The notes below the pieces were generated by a model that ran no database searches, was not told where the DNA came from, and worked only from the letters and a program-made list of their open reading frames with translations. Positions 1 through 12,544 of a stretch of DNA of 64,000 nucleotides are shown here, piece by piece. The DNA is from Acanthochlamys bracteata (taxonomy: Eukaryota; Streptophyta; Magnoliopsida; Pandanales; Velloziaceae). Location: NCBI GenBank assembly GCA_019914995.1, contig CM034131.1:7100501-7164500 (forward strand), read 5' to 3'. How positions within the stretch are numbered: position 1 is the first letter of the stretch; the number at the start of each line of letters is the position of its first letter. The position numbers and the translations under genes are program-made.

Positions 1-509
1 GTGCCACTTTTATGTGCATCCTATTAATAGCACTTATTTCTTTGTAAAAAGTATATTTGCCACTGCATTCTTCTAAAATCGTTCCACTGGTTGAGATATA
101 TTATATGGATTACTCAGAAAAATGAATTTGTAGTGTAGGTTGATAGGAGGAAGAGTAAAAGCACATGTTGACATTTAAAAATAGTACCTAAGCTAACTTA
201 TTTCATTTTGTATATGACCTCTATGTTGACAAGTAAGCTTAGCATCCTTGTCATACTATGCTCTTTACATCGCTCGTTACCCACCAGGAATATGCAGGTT
301 ATAGCACCTATGGTTAATCCGAGGCACCTGTTTCCTCAGTGTCATGATGTATTTCATTTATAATTCCATTAGCTTCCCGTTTGTACATATCATAGGCTCA
401 TTCCCTTTAGATGCTACTTCTTATGTTGGATAACTTAGGAAACACCGGTATTTTAGTTTTAATGACTCTGTTTTACTGATGGACCTCCTAAATTAATCTC
501 ATTTTTCAG

Positions 510-3500
510 GTATTCAATTTTGGTTGTCAATTTCTATGCACCTTGGTGTTATTGGAGCAATCGTTTGGTAAGTCTTTCACATGATTCTTCATTATTGATT
601 CATTTCACAATAATTAAAATCAGAGTGACAATAAAAGTTTATTTACTTTTTATTGAATTATTCTTTCAATTTATAGGCGGTCTGATATAATACTTTGTGG
701 CCTGTTGATATGCATTGTGCATTTGACTTATCTTGTAAGACCTAATTCAATACATATTTGAACTTCTTATAGACACTCTTTTACTTTTTTAAACAGTTGC
801 AAAAAGTTAGAGCTTTGCTGCTTAGTATGATCAAACTTGTTGAATGGTGGCTTGCGTTTCACTTTCCTAATTTACTGAAGCTAATGTCTGGTGTCAATAT
901 ATAAGTTTCTTGGTTGGAATTTTGTTGGACAATTAAGTAGAGTGTATTTTTTTGAGGGTCGATGCTAATTGAAAAAATTTGATTGTGCTGTTACAAGATA
1001 TAGATGATTCCAAGACTCTATTTAATGTATGGACGAAAACATACGTTGTTGGATCTGGATAAGCCCCTCTTGCCCTTATTTTTGTGCAATTAGGTGAATT
1101 TAATAGATCGAACTTAAGGATCTTGGTAGAAGCGTGTAATTCTTTAGGGTGTTTTTTTTTTAAATTTATACTAATATTATCCTGAATTTGGTTTGCTGCA
1201 ATCTTTGTCACAATTTTTGTTGTTCCATACATCAATCTTAACCTTTTGTTAGGGCTATTGATGAACTTCGAGTGCCAAAGGTACTTGTGGGAACAAAGCT
1301 TAATCCCATATTCACAAAAATTCGGTGATGGCAATCTTGTAGTACGTTTAGTTAAATATTTTGCCTTTTAAGGTTCAAGCTTCATTAAGTATTGCTTGGA
1401 CTTGTTAGAAGCTAGAACGTGTGAGTAGGCTGATGCAGTGATATTCCATCGTCATCGGAATAATTTTAGCCGGACTAATGGTTCCAGCTCCCTTTTTTAG
1501 CTTGATTTTAATTAATGACAAAACTATAACCTGATTTAAATCGAGTTTGTCTGAGCAGTCAATGTAGTAAAAGGAAGAACAGAGCAAGCAAAGAAAACAC
1601 AGTAGATGGTAATTAACTAGGAAGTTTGATTGATTTTTCTTCATGCATATTCCCTGCCTCTGCATATTATATAGCAGTTAGAGGAGATGCAGGCGTGCAG
1701 ATAACAAAGCAATTCCCTTGGAAACATCTTGGATAAAAGCATGCACACCTATAGCTTGTCGGTGCGCAGCGGTGTCCAGCAGCTAGCTTGTGTGATCACA
1801 TCACGCGCGCATTCTCATCCTTCCCAGGAACGTGCACAACTTGATTCGAGGCAGTAAGCACAGCTCTGAGGTGGTTGGGAATGGATGCCAGAGAAATGTC
1901 CGCTTAATGCGCTGATCCGGGAGGCTGGGTAACGTCCGGTGGTTGCTGGGCCATCTGAGGGATTAACACGATATGTCTTGCTCTGTTCTGACTCTAGTCG
2001 TTGGGGAGATGCTAAGGATATAAGTCATCAGCAGGACAAGGAGTAGCCCCTGGTTCTAGGCGGATTCCAGTGATCGCAGGCGCCGGCCGCACTTCGGCAG
2101 CAACTGGGTACTTCTGAGTTTGCATCTGGGCACTTGATCGAGGGGATTCTTGCATTTGCCCGGGTGCGGGCTAGGCCAGCAATGCAAGACCAGTTTGAAG
2201 CTGTGGATGCCAGCCTGTTGGTGGGAATAGCATTAGTAACAGAACCTAATTGTTCAGTGTTCCTTGATATCAAAGGGAAAGAGTCTTGATTGAGGGAGCC
2301 AGCCTAATCCAGTTGATCAGTAGTAATTCTGGTGATGAGAACAAGAAACATTAGACGAGGCAAGGAAGAGAACATACTCATTGGAATTAAGAATCAGAGA
2401 AGCTACCAAACATCTTAGTTGTTTAGTTGCTGTTTTTTGTTTTTAAAATATTAACTTGACTAGTTTTTCGCTCGATTTTCAGGCTAGTAATTCGTCCTGA
2501 TCGAATCATTTGGCCCCTCGATTAACTTCTTTTATTTAATCCCAGTTCCAATCTTGCTGCCCCAATCCAACATCTATTCTTGATTCAGTTTTATTACAAA
2601 ATTTGAGAGATCCCATATCCTCTACTGCAATAGTATGTTCTAACTTTTTTTAAAATTTTGTTAGAAACCATCATGGGAGAAGGCTGCTAAGATAATTAGG
2701 GAAAGGTAACGATGTGTTTCTTGTTTGCCATTGCAATTGCTATTTGCTTAGCTCCAATAATATAACTATATATATTTGCTTTCTTTAATTTTCTACAGAT
2801 ACGAACCTGAAATGGATGGACGGATTATCATGGGCAAAGTTGATTGTACAGAAGAAGGTGAACTGTGCAGGAGGTATCTTTCTAGTATTTTTCCTGTAGT
2901 CAAAATTACATGACAACTCTTGACTGGGGAACTGTTATACATATACCAATCTTTTTGTGGCTGTGGTACTTCAGGCAAGTTTTTTCGGCTTGGTATTTTC
3001 TGAAAAATTTAGTTTAAATATGACCATGTAATCAATCGTACTGAAGTGGCCGATGATTCTACTCTGCTTTTAAGTTTGATGTATGCAAGTTATATATTGC
3101 TTCAGTTTTTAAGTTTACATGAATGTAGAAAAGTAAGTTTATGAAAAGAGTACTGATGTAGGTGGCTGTCGCTATGCACTTGCTTGTGACATCTATTTCT
3201 AAAGTCGTTGTTATTTCCACTCATCTGCTGTCTTGCAGGCACCATATCCAAGGTTATCCTTCTATTCGCATTTTCCGAAAAGGAAGTGATGTAAGGTAAC
3301 ACCAGTCGTTTTATGTCGAACGAATGACCAACGTCATTTATCCTTCTTTAGGTATATCACTAATTCTAGTCATATCATGTCAAACTTGTGCATGATGAAG
3401 TTATATATAGGTCAGGGAGGACCACAACCCCCTTGTCTGTTACAGCATCCTTATTAATATAATATAATGTAACATAGAGATTCCATATGCTACAAGCAAG

Positions 3501-5988
3501 GTTAGCAGCCAGTGAGTCTAAAGAAGACAAAGCACATGATTAATTCCCTTGGCAGTCATCGTTCTATTCTACATATAGGTAAACCTACGGGAGCAGAATG
3601 GTTCTAAAGTTGAACAGACAGGATATTGTGTGAGGGGGAAGCAAGCTGTATTTCATTTAAGGCACGAAAAGGAAGGAGGACCTTCTTTGATTATGGGGAT
3701 AGTGTTAGTTCAATTAAATTTAATATTATTAAAGCATACATGTAAAATGAGGCTTTCTGGAGAGACACAATAATCTAAAAGGAAAGTGCCCAAACAACAA
3801 TGCGAGATGGACGTTTCTGCTACTTAACAGCTTATCATGGACCAACCTTGGTTTCCGACTACTTCCTGTAATTGATCAAATTGTCAATTATATATTATGA
3901 GATATCTCCTAGTTGTAACTGTCGATGCTGACAGACTTTAGGAACCCAATCTACTGGAATATACTGATTATTGCCTCTGTATGTTTTTATTGTTTCTTAC
4001 GAAGCTGAAGTTCTAAACTGTCTTATAAGATTTGATCATGTCATATAACTTGATACAGGGAGAATCATGGACATCATGACCATGAGTCTTACTATGGAGA
4101 ACGGGATACTGAAAGTTTAATTGCTGTAAGCTAAAAGTTCTGATCTGAATTTTTTGTCTTAGGGCATTTGTGAAGTTAGATTGCATCAATTTCTGATATT
4201 ATTGTTACAAGTCAAAGTTCACGTGTTGATTCTTCCTACAGGCAATGGAAACTTTGGTTGCTTCTGTTAAGAAAGAGCCTCATATGCTTGCATTAGAGGA
4301 CAAATCAAATAAATCCATTGATTCAGCAAAACGCCCTGCACCTCGGACTAGTGGATGTAGAATTGAAGGTTTTGTACGTGTTAAGAAGGCAAGTTTCTTT
4401 GTCTCTTTTCATCTGTAGTATGCCAGATTTAGATGACCATCCTCAAAAGTTTTTGCGTTTCAAAGTTGACACCTTTTTCTTGCTCTAAGCTCAACCAGAT
4501 AAGCTTCAGCTAGGATCTTCTAAAGAAAATGCTGGATAAGGCAGACATGTGACAAAAATGAAACTTGTTGCTCTTGTTTATTGCATAAACTGTCTTATTA
4601 GAAGAGGATGGGATACATGCTTGTGTTCACCTTCATTGTGGTAGTTCTTATGCAATAAAGTTTAGTTATTTCCTTAACGAGGAAACTGATACAAACATAA
4701 CAACCATGCAGGTTCCTGGAAACATTGTCATTTCTGCTCGTTCAGGAGCACACTCTTTTGATGCATCAAAAATAAATGTGTCACATATCGTTTCTCATTT
4801 TTCCTTTGGAAGGAAGCTCTCATTCAGAATGATGAATGAAATGAAGAGATTAATACCATATCTTGGTGGAAGTCATGATAGGCTGACCGGTCGTTCATAC
4901 TTTTCAAATCATGCTGACGAAAATGTTACCGTAAGTATTCAGTATTCGCAGCTTCCTGAATCATGTTTCTTTCAATTTGGAACAGATAGAAACATAAGAT
5001 ACTTTTACTGTTTTTGTGGCTTGGTGGGCTATCGGAGAACAGCTAAAGATATTTTGAATTGCACTTTCACTGTAGACAACAATAACTATATCTTTGAGAA
5101 ATTAAGTTAGTTCAGTTTGCAGTTTTGCATGTGAAAATGGCTTGGTTTCTCCATCTTATATTTTATACTTAACTTTTAGTGCTCATTTGTCTATGGTGTA
5201 ACCACTTGGGGCTCTACATATTGTTTGTGAACAACCCAATTGCTTAGTCAAGGCTTTGGGTTCTGTAAGGTTTAAAATGACTTGGAAGCTTGTATGGTGA
5301 ACTAGTCTAAATGCTTACAGTTAAAGAGATTAGAATGGCAGTGTGCAATGGCATCAATCTAACCCAATTATTCTTCTTTCCTTTCTGCTGGTTAGAAAAC
5401 TGTCCATCTTTACAGGATGGATGCTAAAGTTAAATATTCCCCTTGGATAATGTATAAAGTTGCTATATATGCTGAAACGTTGACAGCTGGGTGTGTTTCT
5501 CTTTTGTTTTTGATATGCAGATTGAGCATTATCTTCAGGTGGTGAAGACTGAGGTAGTATCAAGAAAGGCATCCCAGGAATTTAAATTGCTGGAGGAGTA
5601 TGAGTATACAGCACACAGTAGTTTGGTACATAGTCTAGACATCCCTGTTGCCAAATTCCACTATGAACCCTCTCCAATGCAGGTGACTAGCGTGTTCTCA
5701 TGTTTCCCCCAGATATGACTTGGTGTTTTGCTAACCTACATGTTATATTTTCAGGTTTTGGTGAACGAAGTTCCCAAGTCTTTCTCTCACTTCATCACAA
5801 ATGTCTGTGCGATTATTGGAGGGATTTTTACGGTTAGCTTATTTGTTCTTTTCAGAATTTCTTTACCTCAATGGTCTACCTTATATGGCTAACAATGGAA
5901 AATTTTATAGGTTGCTGGTATTTTGGACTCGATGTTGCACAACACGATCCGCTTGTTCAAGAAGCTAGAATTAGGCAAGCAGTTTTGA
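510..5988 (+). CDS. PDIL5-4: Protein disulfide isomerase-like 5-4 (PDI-C type), 5' end outside window
   Basis: ER membrane thioredoxin-family protein of the plant PDI-C group, which joins a thioredoxin domain to an ERV41/ERGIC-type COPII-vesicle domain. Exons read from splice sites and unbroken frame: 510-567, 2665-2705, 2799-2873, 3239-3295, 4059-4125, 4242-4388, 4712-4930, 5521-5682, 5755-5832, 5911-5988. The first visible exon holds the thioredoxin core VNFYAPWCYWSNRL. Its active site is CYWS, lacking the second Cys, as is usual for this subgroup. Next come the cis-Pro segment GYPSIRIFRKGSD, a His-rich linker (NHGHHDHESYYG), the ERV41-like region with VPGNIVISARSGAHSFD and VSHFSFG, and a C-terminal membrane segment near FITNVCAIIGGIFTVAGI. 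The protein ends in a lysine-rich tail, KKLELGKQF. The N-terminal cytosolic part and first membrane span must lie upstream. The intron after 4388 starts with GC. Family identification is very secure; the exact paralogue is recalled from Arabidopsis At4g27080. Confidence 0.93.
1690..2350. other. GC-richer block inside the 2.1-kb intron of the PDI gene
   Basis: The intron from 568 to 2664 is AT-rich except for this block, which has CG-containing words such as GCGCCGGCCGCA near 2082. Only short open frames occur on either strand and none matches a family I know. The abrupt change in composition suggests an old transposon or retroelement fragment inserted in the intron. I could not find clear terminal repeats or target duplications, so this is an inference from composition only. 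Confidence 0.35.
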
Positions 5989-6665
5989 GGGGGGCGGACA
6001 AGTTTTGTTGGAACAAATTAGAAGTCAGAGTTTTTCTCATCATTAATTAGGATTTAATATTCATTTAGATAAAGTTAGTAGGTATATTAGTATATAGTGT
6101 AGAGAGAACTATAGATGGAAACAATTAAATCATTGACCATCCTTAACGCTAGTAAAGATATGTGCTATTACATCTCAATCGCTGACAACCGTGACCAAAA
6201 ATGGGTTTTCATGAAATTGTACTCTTATCATGTTTTCAGTATAAGGATGATAGTAGAGCATGTGCTCACAAGGTGATTTTGTTCATTCAGGTTGGACTGC
6301 AGTATGGAATGTTCTTTGCAAAGATTGTGGCGTGATTCTTATATTTAAACTTTACATACATATCTAGGCTACAAGCCTTTTTCAGAATAAAGCACTCAAA
6401 TTATAGCCGCAGTGATATTAATGAATAGCATCTTTCATGTTAATAATAGTAGCTAGCTAAGAAACTTAAAAAATAAGTGGCTATATCCATGATACCAGTT
6501 GAAGGAATGTAACGAGAAAGCCAATTGGATTCAAATTAGTCCTGTATGTATTGTACGTGCTTCACTCAAAACAATCCCAACTCACAATAAAAGAAACAAC
6601 AGACAAAAGAAGCAACAGAAAGAATACAATCACACTTGATCAGAGAAGAGATTTACTCGCGCACA
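5989..6665. other. 3' flank between convergent PDI and phytocyanin genes
   Basis: Contains the PDI 3' UTR, with AT-rich stretches suitable for polyadenylation around 6045-6100 and 6360-6420, and the 3' UTR of the minus-strand phytocyanin gene. No other gene is visible. Confidence 0.6.
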
Positions 6666-7289
6666 TTACAAACCAAAAATCACAAACCCAAGCATAACTC
6701 CAACTGAACCCATCAAACCTGCAACTTTTATGGAAGCTGCATTTGGAGGAGGGGGAGGAGGCGTTGACGGTGGCTGTGCTTTCCGATTAGCCATGACCAC
6801 GACGTGCATAGTTTCATTCTTGAGGCAGTTGTCGCGGTTTCCACTAATGAAGTAGAAAGAGCCGGATCGAGTCAGAGTGAAAACCGTGTATCCGTCGTTG
6901 AATTTGTCTATGAATGAGCCTGTGTTGCAGGTCTTGTAGGAGTTCTGATCCACCACGAGCACGGAGTCTCGGTCAGCTGGGTACGTGAACACTACAAATA
7001 ATGAAGAACTTTGTATTAGCTAATGCGGTACGTTAGTTATGCAGGATCCATACTGAACAGCTGCTATCTATAGTAGAAGGGGCTAGGACTAGAAGAACTT
7101 ACGCAATGTGTCGCCAATTTGGAACCTTTGCTTCATTGCCCACTGACTGTAAGGCATTGGATTATGGTCTGTAGGCACAGTCCATCCTGCAGAGTCACCT
7201 ACCTTAAACTGAGTTGCAGCAGTCCTAGACAATAGAAGAGCAAAGCTTAGTAGTACTACTACAAGCATTCCAAACAGCTGCCTAGCCAT
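6666..7289 (-). CDS. Early nodulin-like phytocyanin, GPI-anchored, lacking copper ligands
   Basis: Two exons, 7289-7103 and 6991-6666, join at an in-frame GT-AG intron to give 170 residues. The start MARQLFG at 7289 is chosen because a hydrophobic signal peptide follows directly; an upstream in-frame ATG at 7382 would only add a Thr-rich tail before it. The plastocyanin-like domain runs from FKVGDSAGWTVP to about residue 130, with the typical disulfide-forming Cys of NSYKTCNTG and of RDNCLKNE. At the places where blue-copper phytocyanins have His, this protein has Ser (PADRDSVLVV) and Asn (SGNRDNCLKN), so it should not bind type-1 copper. A Pro-rich linker (PPSTPPPPPP) and a C-terminal hydrophobic tail (GLMGSVGVMLGFVIFGL) predict a GPI anchor and a cell-surface arabinogalactan-type protein. 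These are the traits of early nodulin-like proteins. The exact subclass is not resolved. Confidence 0.9.
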
Positions 7290-7753
7290 TTGTGAAAAAT
7301 TTGAAGATATTCTATTGAAGAAACTACTGAAAACTAAGCCCAGGGTCAATGTGAAGATTGTGTGAGTGGTAGTGGTGATCAATTGGTATTTGTAGGCGCT
7401 CTAAAAGCGTTCACCTTCTTTTGGATATCTTGAGGGCTAGGACAAAGGATATATCAACACTTTATGGCTGGTTCAGGCTGTTTATATGGTTTTGTTCCCT
7501 TTTTTTTGTGTGTTTTTTGTTAGTAAAGATGGCATCAATTGCCATGAATGCATAAATTATTATGATTGATACTTTGCTTCTTAATATAAGAGAATATTCA
7601 TAGCTTGTATATAAAGTCATCATCACAAGCTATAAAAAGACTAGAAAGTTGAAATCGAAAATATATATATCGAGATCGATCGATCTTTTGTAATAATCAC
7701 TAGTAATTGTATGTGTTGTCAGACAAAAAAGACCAATGTACGTAACGCGTAAT
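7290..7753. other. Promoter of the phytocyanin gene and 3' flank of the LEA_2 gene
   Basis: About 460 bp between two minus-strand genes. It includes the phytocyanin 5' leader (7290-7390) and AT-rich DNA. No additional coding frame or RNA gene is recognisable. Confidence 0.5.
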
Positions 7754-8350
7754 TCAATTAGTAGAGAAAAATGTTAAAGTTTGACATCTGATATATGATA
7801 TACAACTAGAATCGCTCGTTAGAGAGTTTACATCGATCATTGTAACGCATGACACCGAGGCCTTGGCATGAAGCTTGAAGATTTTTAGAAGAGCAACAGT
7901 TCCTTCAAAGCTCGTCGACGACGTGAAATTCAAACTCCCTGAAAAGAAATCCGGAAAGAAATGAAGATTACTCAGCAATCTCTCCCCCATTATTTTTATA
8001 CCAGCTTTCACCGTCTGCTCACTGCGTGATCCGATCTCCCCAGCCGGAATCGGTGCTTGACCGACTAGATCTCCGTAATAATATATAGAAGCGGACGAGT
8101 TTCCGTACTGGAATCCGGCGTAGTTAGGATTTTGTATGCTGACTTCAAGGCCCAAGGTGAGATGAAACGTAATGTTAGGTAGACCAGTTGCTTGAACATT
8201 TTCAATTCTCACCGGATTTGCGATGACTATTGGTGGCTTTGGTTTTAGAAGAGCGAAATAGAGAATAACAAGAGCTGCAATGAGAAGAATGGTGATGACA
8301 GAGGTCGTAATGCAGCAGATTTTCAGGTATCTACCCGTCGATGCCTTCAT
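7754..8350 (-). CDS. LEA_2 domain, NDR1/HIN1-like (NHL) membrane protein
   Basis: Single-exon gene of 198 codons. A short basic N terminus (MKASTGRYLKICC) precedes one membrane anchor (about residues 15-35, VITILLIAALVILYFAL), followed by a Lys-Pro spacer. The LEA_2 immunoglobulin-like fold then runs over residues 40-175, with family signatures NITFHLTLGLEVSIQNPNYA, FQYGNSSASIYYYGDLVG, and PAGEIGSRS. This is the layout of NDR1/HIN1-like proteins, which are type II plasma-membrane proteins linked to defence or abiotic stress. The C terminus (from ASVSCVTMIDVN, ending LTFFSTN) runs past the usual end near a Cys-rich SLTSDSSC segment, so a small tail shift is possible. Substrate or ligand cannot be told from sequence. 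Confidence 0.85.
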   Translation of the reverse strand: MKASTGRYLKICCITTSVITILLIAALVILYFALLKPKPPIVIANPVRIENVQATGLPNITFHLTLGLEVSIQNPNYAGFQYGNSSASIYYYGDLVGQAPIPAGEIGSRSEQTVKAGIKIMGERLLSNLHFFPDFFSGSLNFTSSTSFEGTVALLKIFKLHAKASVSCVTMIDVNSLTSDSSCISYIRCQTLTFFSTN

Positions 8351-9833
8351 GATGACGGGAAAATGGATTGAAGTTTTTGAGTTGTTTTTGCAGAGAAGAT
8401 CAACGATGCATGCAAGCCAAGAGGCCGATCTTCAAGAGAACTGGAAATCAACTAGATAAATTTAATGGTTACTGATTTGAATTTGTTCTGATTGATAATG
8501 GAGATCGAAGAGATGATCATCAACGGAGATGAATCGGGAATATTGAGAAACTAATCCATTTTGCAACGAAGGTTTGTGAGACGAATTAATGGGATTACTG
8601 GTGGATTGAAAAATTAACAGAAATTTAAAAAGTTGGGATGATTAATTAAGGTTCTGTTTTCTTGTTTCTGCAGTTTTATAATTTTATTTTGGGCGTTTTG
8701 TCTGTGTACATGCATGCAGTACTGAACGTACGTTTACATCGCTAGCATGGCAAGGGAGTTATGAATAACATAACTTAATGTTGTTGTTGTGATCTATTAA
8801 TTAAAAGAGCTGCAAACGTTATCTGATTTTTTTCTTGTATAAGTAGTTATAACCAAACTCAAAAACCTCAAAAAACAATTTCTCTCATAATTCAAACAGA
8901 AGCAGTTTTAAATTCTTCTGGTTGAGGTAACTGAAGAATCGTTCATAACAGGACTTATCTGTTTGGATTTTCATGTCATGATCTTTTCTAATGATGCTCT
9001 TAAAGCTTTTAGTGAATATTATTCCAAATATTTTAGTCCTCATTGACTATCTGAGATTTCTCTTTCGACTTATAGATATTGGGACGCTTCTCTCGTTGGC
9101 ACAAAGTTTTAAAATGATGCTTTTTTGCAATACGGTATCAAAATAAATTTTCGTTATCTTATGCTGTAATTTGGATTTTATTTTTTGTAAAAATTGATTT
9201 TTTCGCATATATATGGCGATCAAATCGTAATTAGAATTTGTTAATGTCGGGCTGGTAATTAGAAAGTTAATGGTGATGTAATACATTGCATCTAAAATAG
9301 TAAATTATGAATTTTTTTAAGAAAAAAGTAGCTGCCGTAGCGAGTCCGTCGGCAGCTGGAACGGGTCAACCCCACGGCGAAGAAGAAATCCGTTTCACAG
9401 GCAAGTGAAACTCGTTTCCATGAATAATAAAAAGCTTAAAATTCGATTCTTAATACAACCAGTGGCGACCACCGAACACCAACGAAGAAAGCAGCTGGTG
9501 GAGAGGGAAGCGGAAGAAGGCCCACAAGAAGCGGGTTGTTCTAACGTGTTTATCAAATGACGAAAGTACCCCTCGTTCTCTCCCTCCAAATTCACGGTCC
9601 TCCTGTTCGCTCCCCGCCACCCGCGATCTGGATCCCTTCGTATTGATTTAACAATAAAGACTTGTTCTTCTTGTCTTATTTTTTTTTCCTCCCCTGCTTG
9701 TTGTTGTATAGATAGATAGATAAGAGGGGATCCAGATCGACCGTGGTGGAGGTGGCACAAGAGTCTTGTTGTTGTTGTTTATTCCTTTTCTTTTTTCTTG
9801 GGATTTTTTGGTAAACATTTGGGTGGATTCTTG
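8351..9833. other. Intergenic region with divergent promoters and TBC 5' UTR
   Basis: Lies between the minus-strand LEA_2 gene and the plus-strand TBC gene, so it carries both promoters. GC rises from about 9330, and the stretch 9330-9833 with pyrimidine-rich and GATA-repeat pieces (near 9710-9722) is the likely TBC 5' UTR. The rest is AT-rich and shows no gene. Confidence 0.5.
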
Positions 9834-12502
9834 ATGGATTTCGGATTAGAGAAGCTGTGGAAGGGAGAAGGAGAGCATACGGATTCCTACTACGCTGTTC
9901 GATCAGAATGCAATGATGTGCCTAAGACAAAGTTCAAGATTAAGGTTAGCTGACAAAAAATTTCAATCATAGTGTTTTTCCCTTAAGTATTATTTCATTA
10001 ATTCTTTTCTGTTTAATGGAAGCATTCCCGAGTAGTTTTAGATTCAGAAAAACGATGCTTTTCTGTTTTGTTTAGTTGTTAATTTGGTAACTGGTACGTT
10101 AAGGATCAATATTTTTTTTAATTTCTTTTTTGAATCGTGATGTTTAGAGAAATTCCATTAGTTGTTTTATGTTTTCAATATATGTTGAAGCTAACATACA
10201 GCTCCTTGTTATCATTTTTTTTAAATAAATTTTTTTGAACTTCCGCACCTTATTATTTATTCATGGCTGGATGAGTCAAAAGTGTACTCAAAAATCATGA
10301 GAGAATTTATCTACAAATGGTGACAATGAGGTTGTTGGTGATTAATGTAAGGTTATTTAATTGCTTGTGCAGTCTGGAAAGACTCTTAGTGAAAGAAGGT
10401 GGCGTGCCGCATTTAGTCCAGAGGGTTACTTGGATATTGCTCCAACATTGAGCAGAATACATCGTGGGGTATGTTTATGCAGCTTGTTAAAATGAGAGCA
10501 ACTTTTATCTTTAAATTGGAGCTACTTCCTAAATGTCAATTTATTCTTACTCAATGCTTAAACCTCAATCTTTCTTGTAGTCATCGGATACTTGTATAGA
10601 ACTTTATTTGAATGAAACATAGACATCGTTATTAGAGGAGTTTGAAGATTCCTTTTGCTATAGGATTACTGTGTAGTGACATTGGGGCATTCAGTAGGAA
10701 AAAATAATCGAAAACTCTTTTACGTTTTTTCAAAGAAAGAAAATGTGCCAAATGCCTATTATGGTTGCTTCTCCTGTAGCTAGAATTCTGCTACTGAATG
10801 GAGTCTTTTTCGCCTTGGGATTACTAAAGCATAACATTACCAAAACCTATTTTAGCCAGAAATTGCAAACCTGAAGTTTGCATAATACGATCATGTATTG
10901 TAGTTCCAAACAATTGTATGACGATGATAACATGTGTTGGGCTATGCTTAAGTCAGGTTTGTATGAATTTGAGGTCATAAATTGCAAAATGTAAGTCAGG
11001 TGGCCATGAAATTATGGTACCAAAACTAATTAATACTAAGGAGGAAAAGAAAGTGTCCTGGACAATATCTTTGGCACCCTTTTGTTTTTGATAGTTTTTG
11101 AACATCGTAAGTCATGAAACTGATAACTGCTTAACATTAGCTTGATATCAACAGGATAGAGATGCCTTGTGCCAAAGCACATATGTTGATTAGCATTCAA
11201 TGAAATGCATTCAAATATCTAGGCATAATTGATATGCATCTTAAGTAGATGAATGTTGGTTCTTCATCCTTAATAGCAGTTTTATCTTGTTATTTGAAGA
11301 TAAATGTTACTAGTAATAATCATCCGTTTATATAGTCTCTCTTGAGCATTTTAGGGAATACATCCTTCAATCAGAGGCGAAGTTTGGGAATTTCTACTAA
11401 GTTGTTTTGATCCAAGAAGCACATATGAGGAGAGAGAGCAGCTAAGACAAAGGAGAAGGTGAGCCCTGGCCTATGTACTTGCTTGGTTCATCCTTCTGTT
11501 TTTTCTTGAATCCCATATTTATCTTTTGCCAGATATTTGCATGTACTGTGGTAGTTGTTCTTCTGAAGATAAGTGGTTTAAAGGCATTCATGAGTATCTT
11601 TGAGCTGTTGCTTGAAAAAGATTATCTTTGAGCTAACAATACCCTTAAGCTTTATATAGGAGAGATACCCCTTGAAACCTCATGATATCAAATTGTAAGC
11701 ATAAATGATGACTGATGATATTGTTTGTATAAAGTTGGATTACCAGACTTATGGCTCTTTCACTTTCTGTCCTTCAGAATTTACCAATATAATTAATATG
11801 TTGAGCAGTAGTTGTCTGCTCATCTTAGACGTAGTCACAATTTTTCCTTAGCTGGAGTTGAAAATCTACTTTATTCTTTGGTCTTGTTTACAAAACAATT
11901 TTATGTTAAACTTACTCATGCAGAGTGCAATATGCCATGTGGAAAGAGGAGTGTCGAAAGAAGGATTCTCATGTTGGCAGTGGTAAAATAGTAACAGCTC
12001 CAATTATAACTGAGAATGGAAAGCCCATCCATGACCCTCTTGTGCTAATGGAAGCCAATCATGACCAAACTGTAAATGATACTACAAATGATAATGCAAC
12101 AGAAATTATTTCAGATAAGAAAATAATTCAATGGAAGCTGACCTTGCATCAAATTGGTAAGTTTCATGTTCCTTATATAGGCATGTTTTAACTCCCTTCT
12201 TTGCTTTATATGTCCACATTTATTTCTAATAACTTCGATATCATGTAGTATCTCATTGTGAATGAAAGATAGAAAGAAACTATGTCTAACTTTTGTGTAA
12301 GGTGTTTCAAATATTTTCAAACATCAGCATCATATTATTTGTGTCAGTTCAAATTTAATGTTCCTTATTATGTTAGGCCTGGATGTACTCCGCACTGACA
12401 GGACTCTGGAATTCTATGAAAAAAAGGAGAATTTATCTAAGCTTTGGGATATTCTTGCTGTTTATGCCTGGATTGATACAGACGTAGGTTATTGCCAAGG
12501 TG

Positions 12503-12544
<42 letters not shown>

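Noticed and set aside
933..1665. Minus-strand frames in the PDI intron
   Set aside because: Lie inside an intron, AT-rich, no family resemblance.
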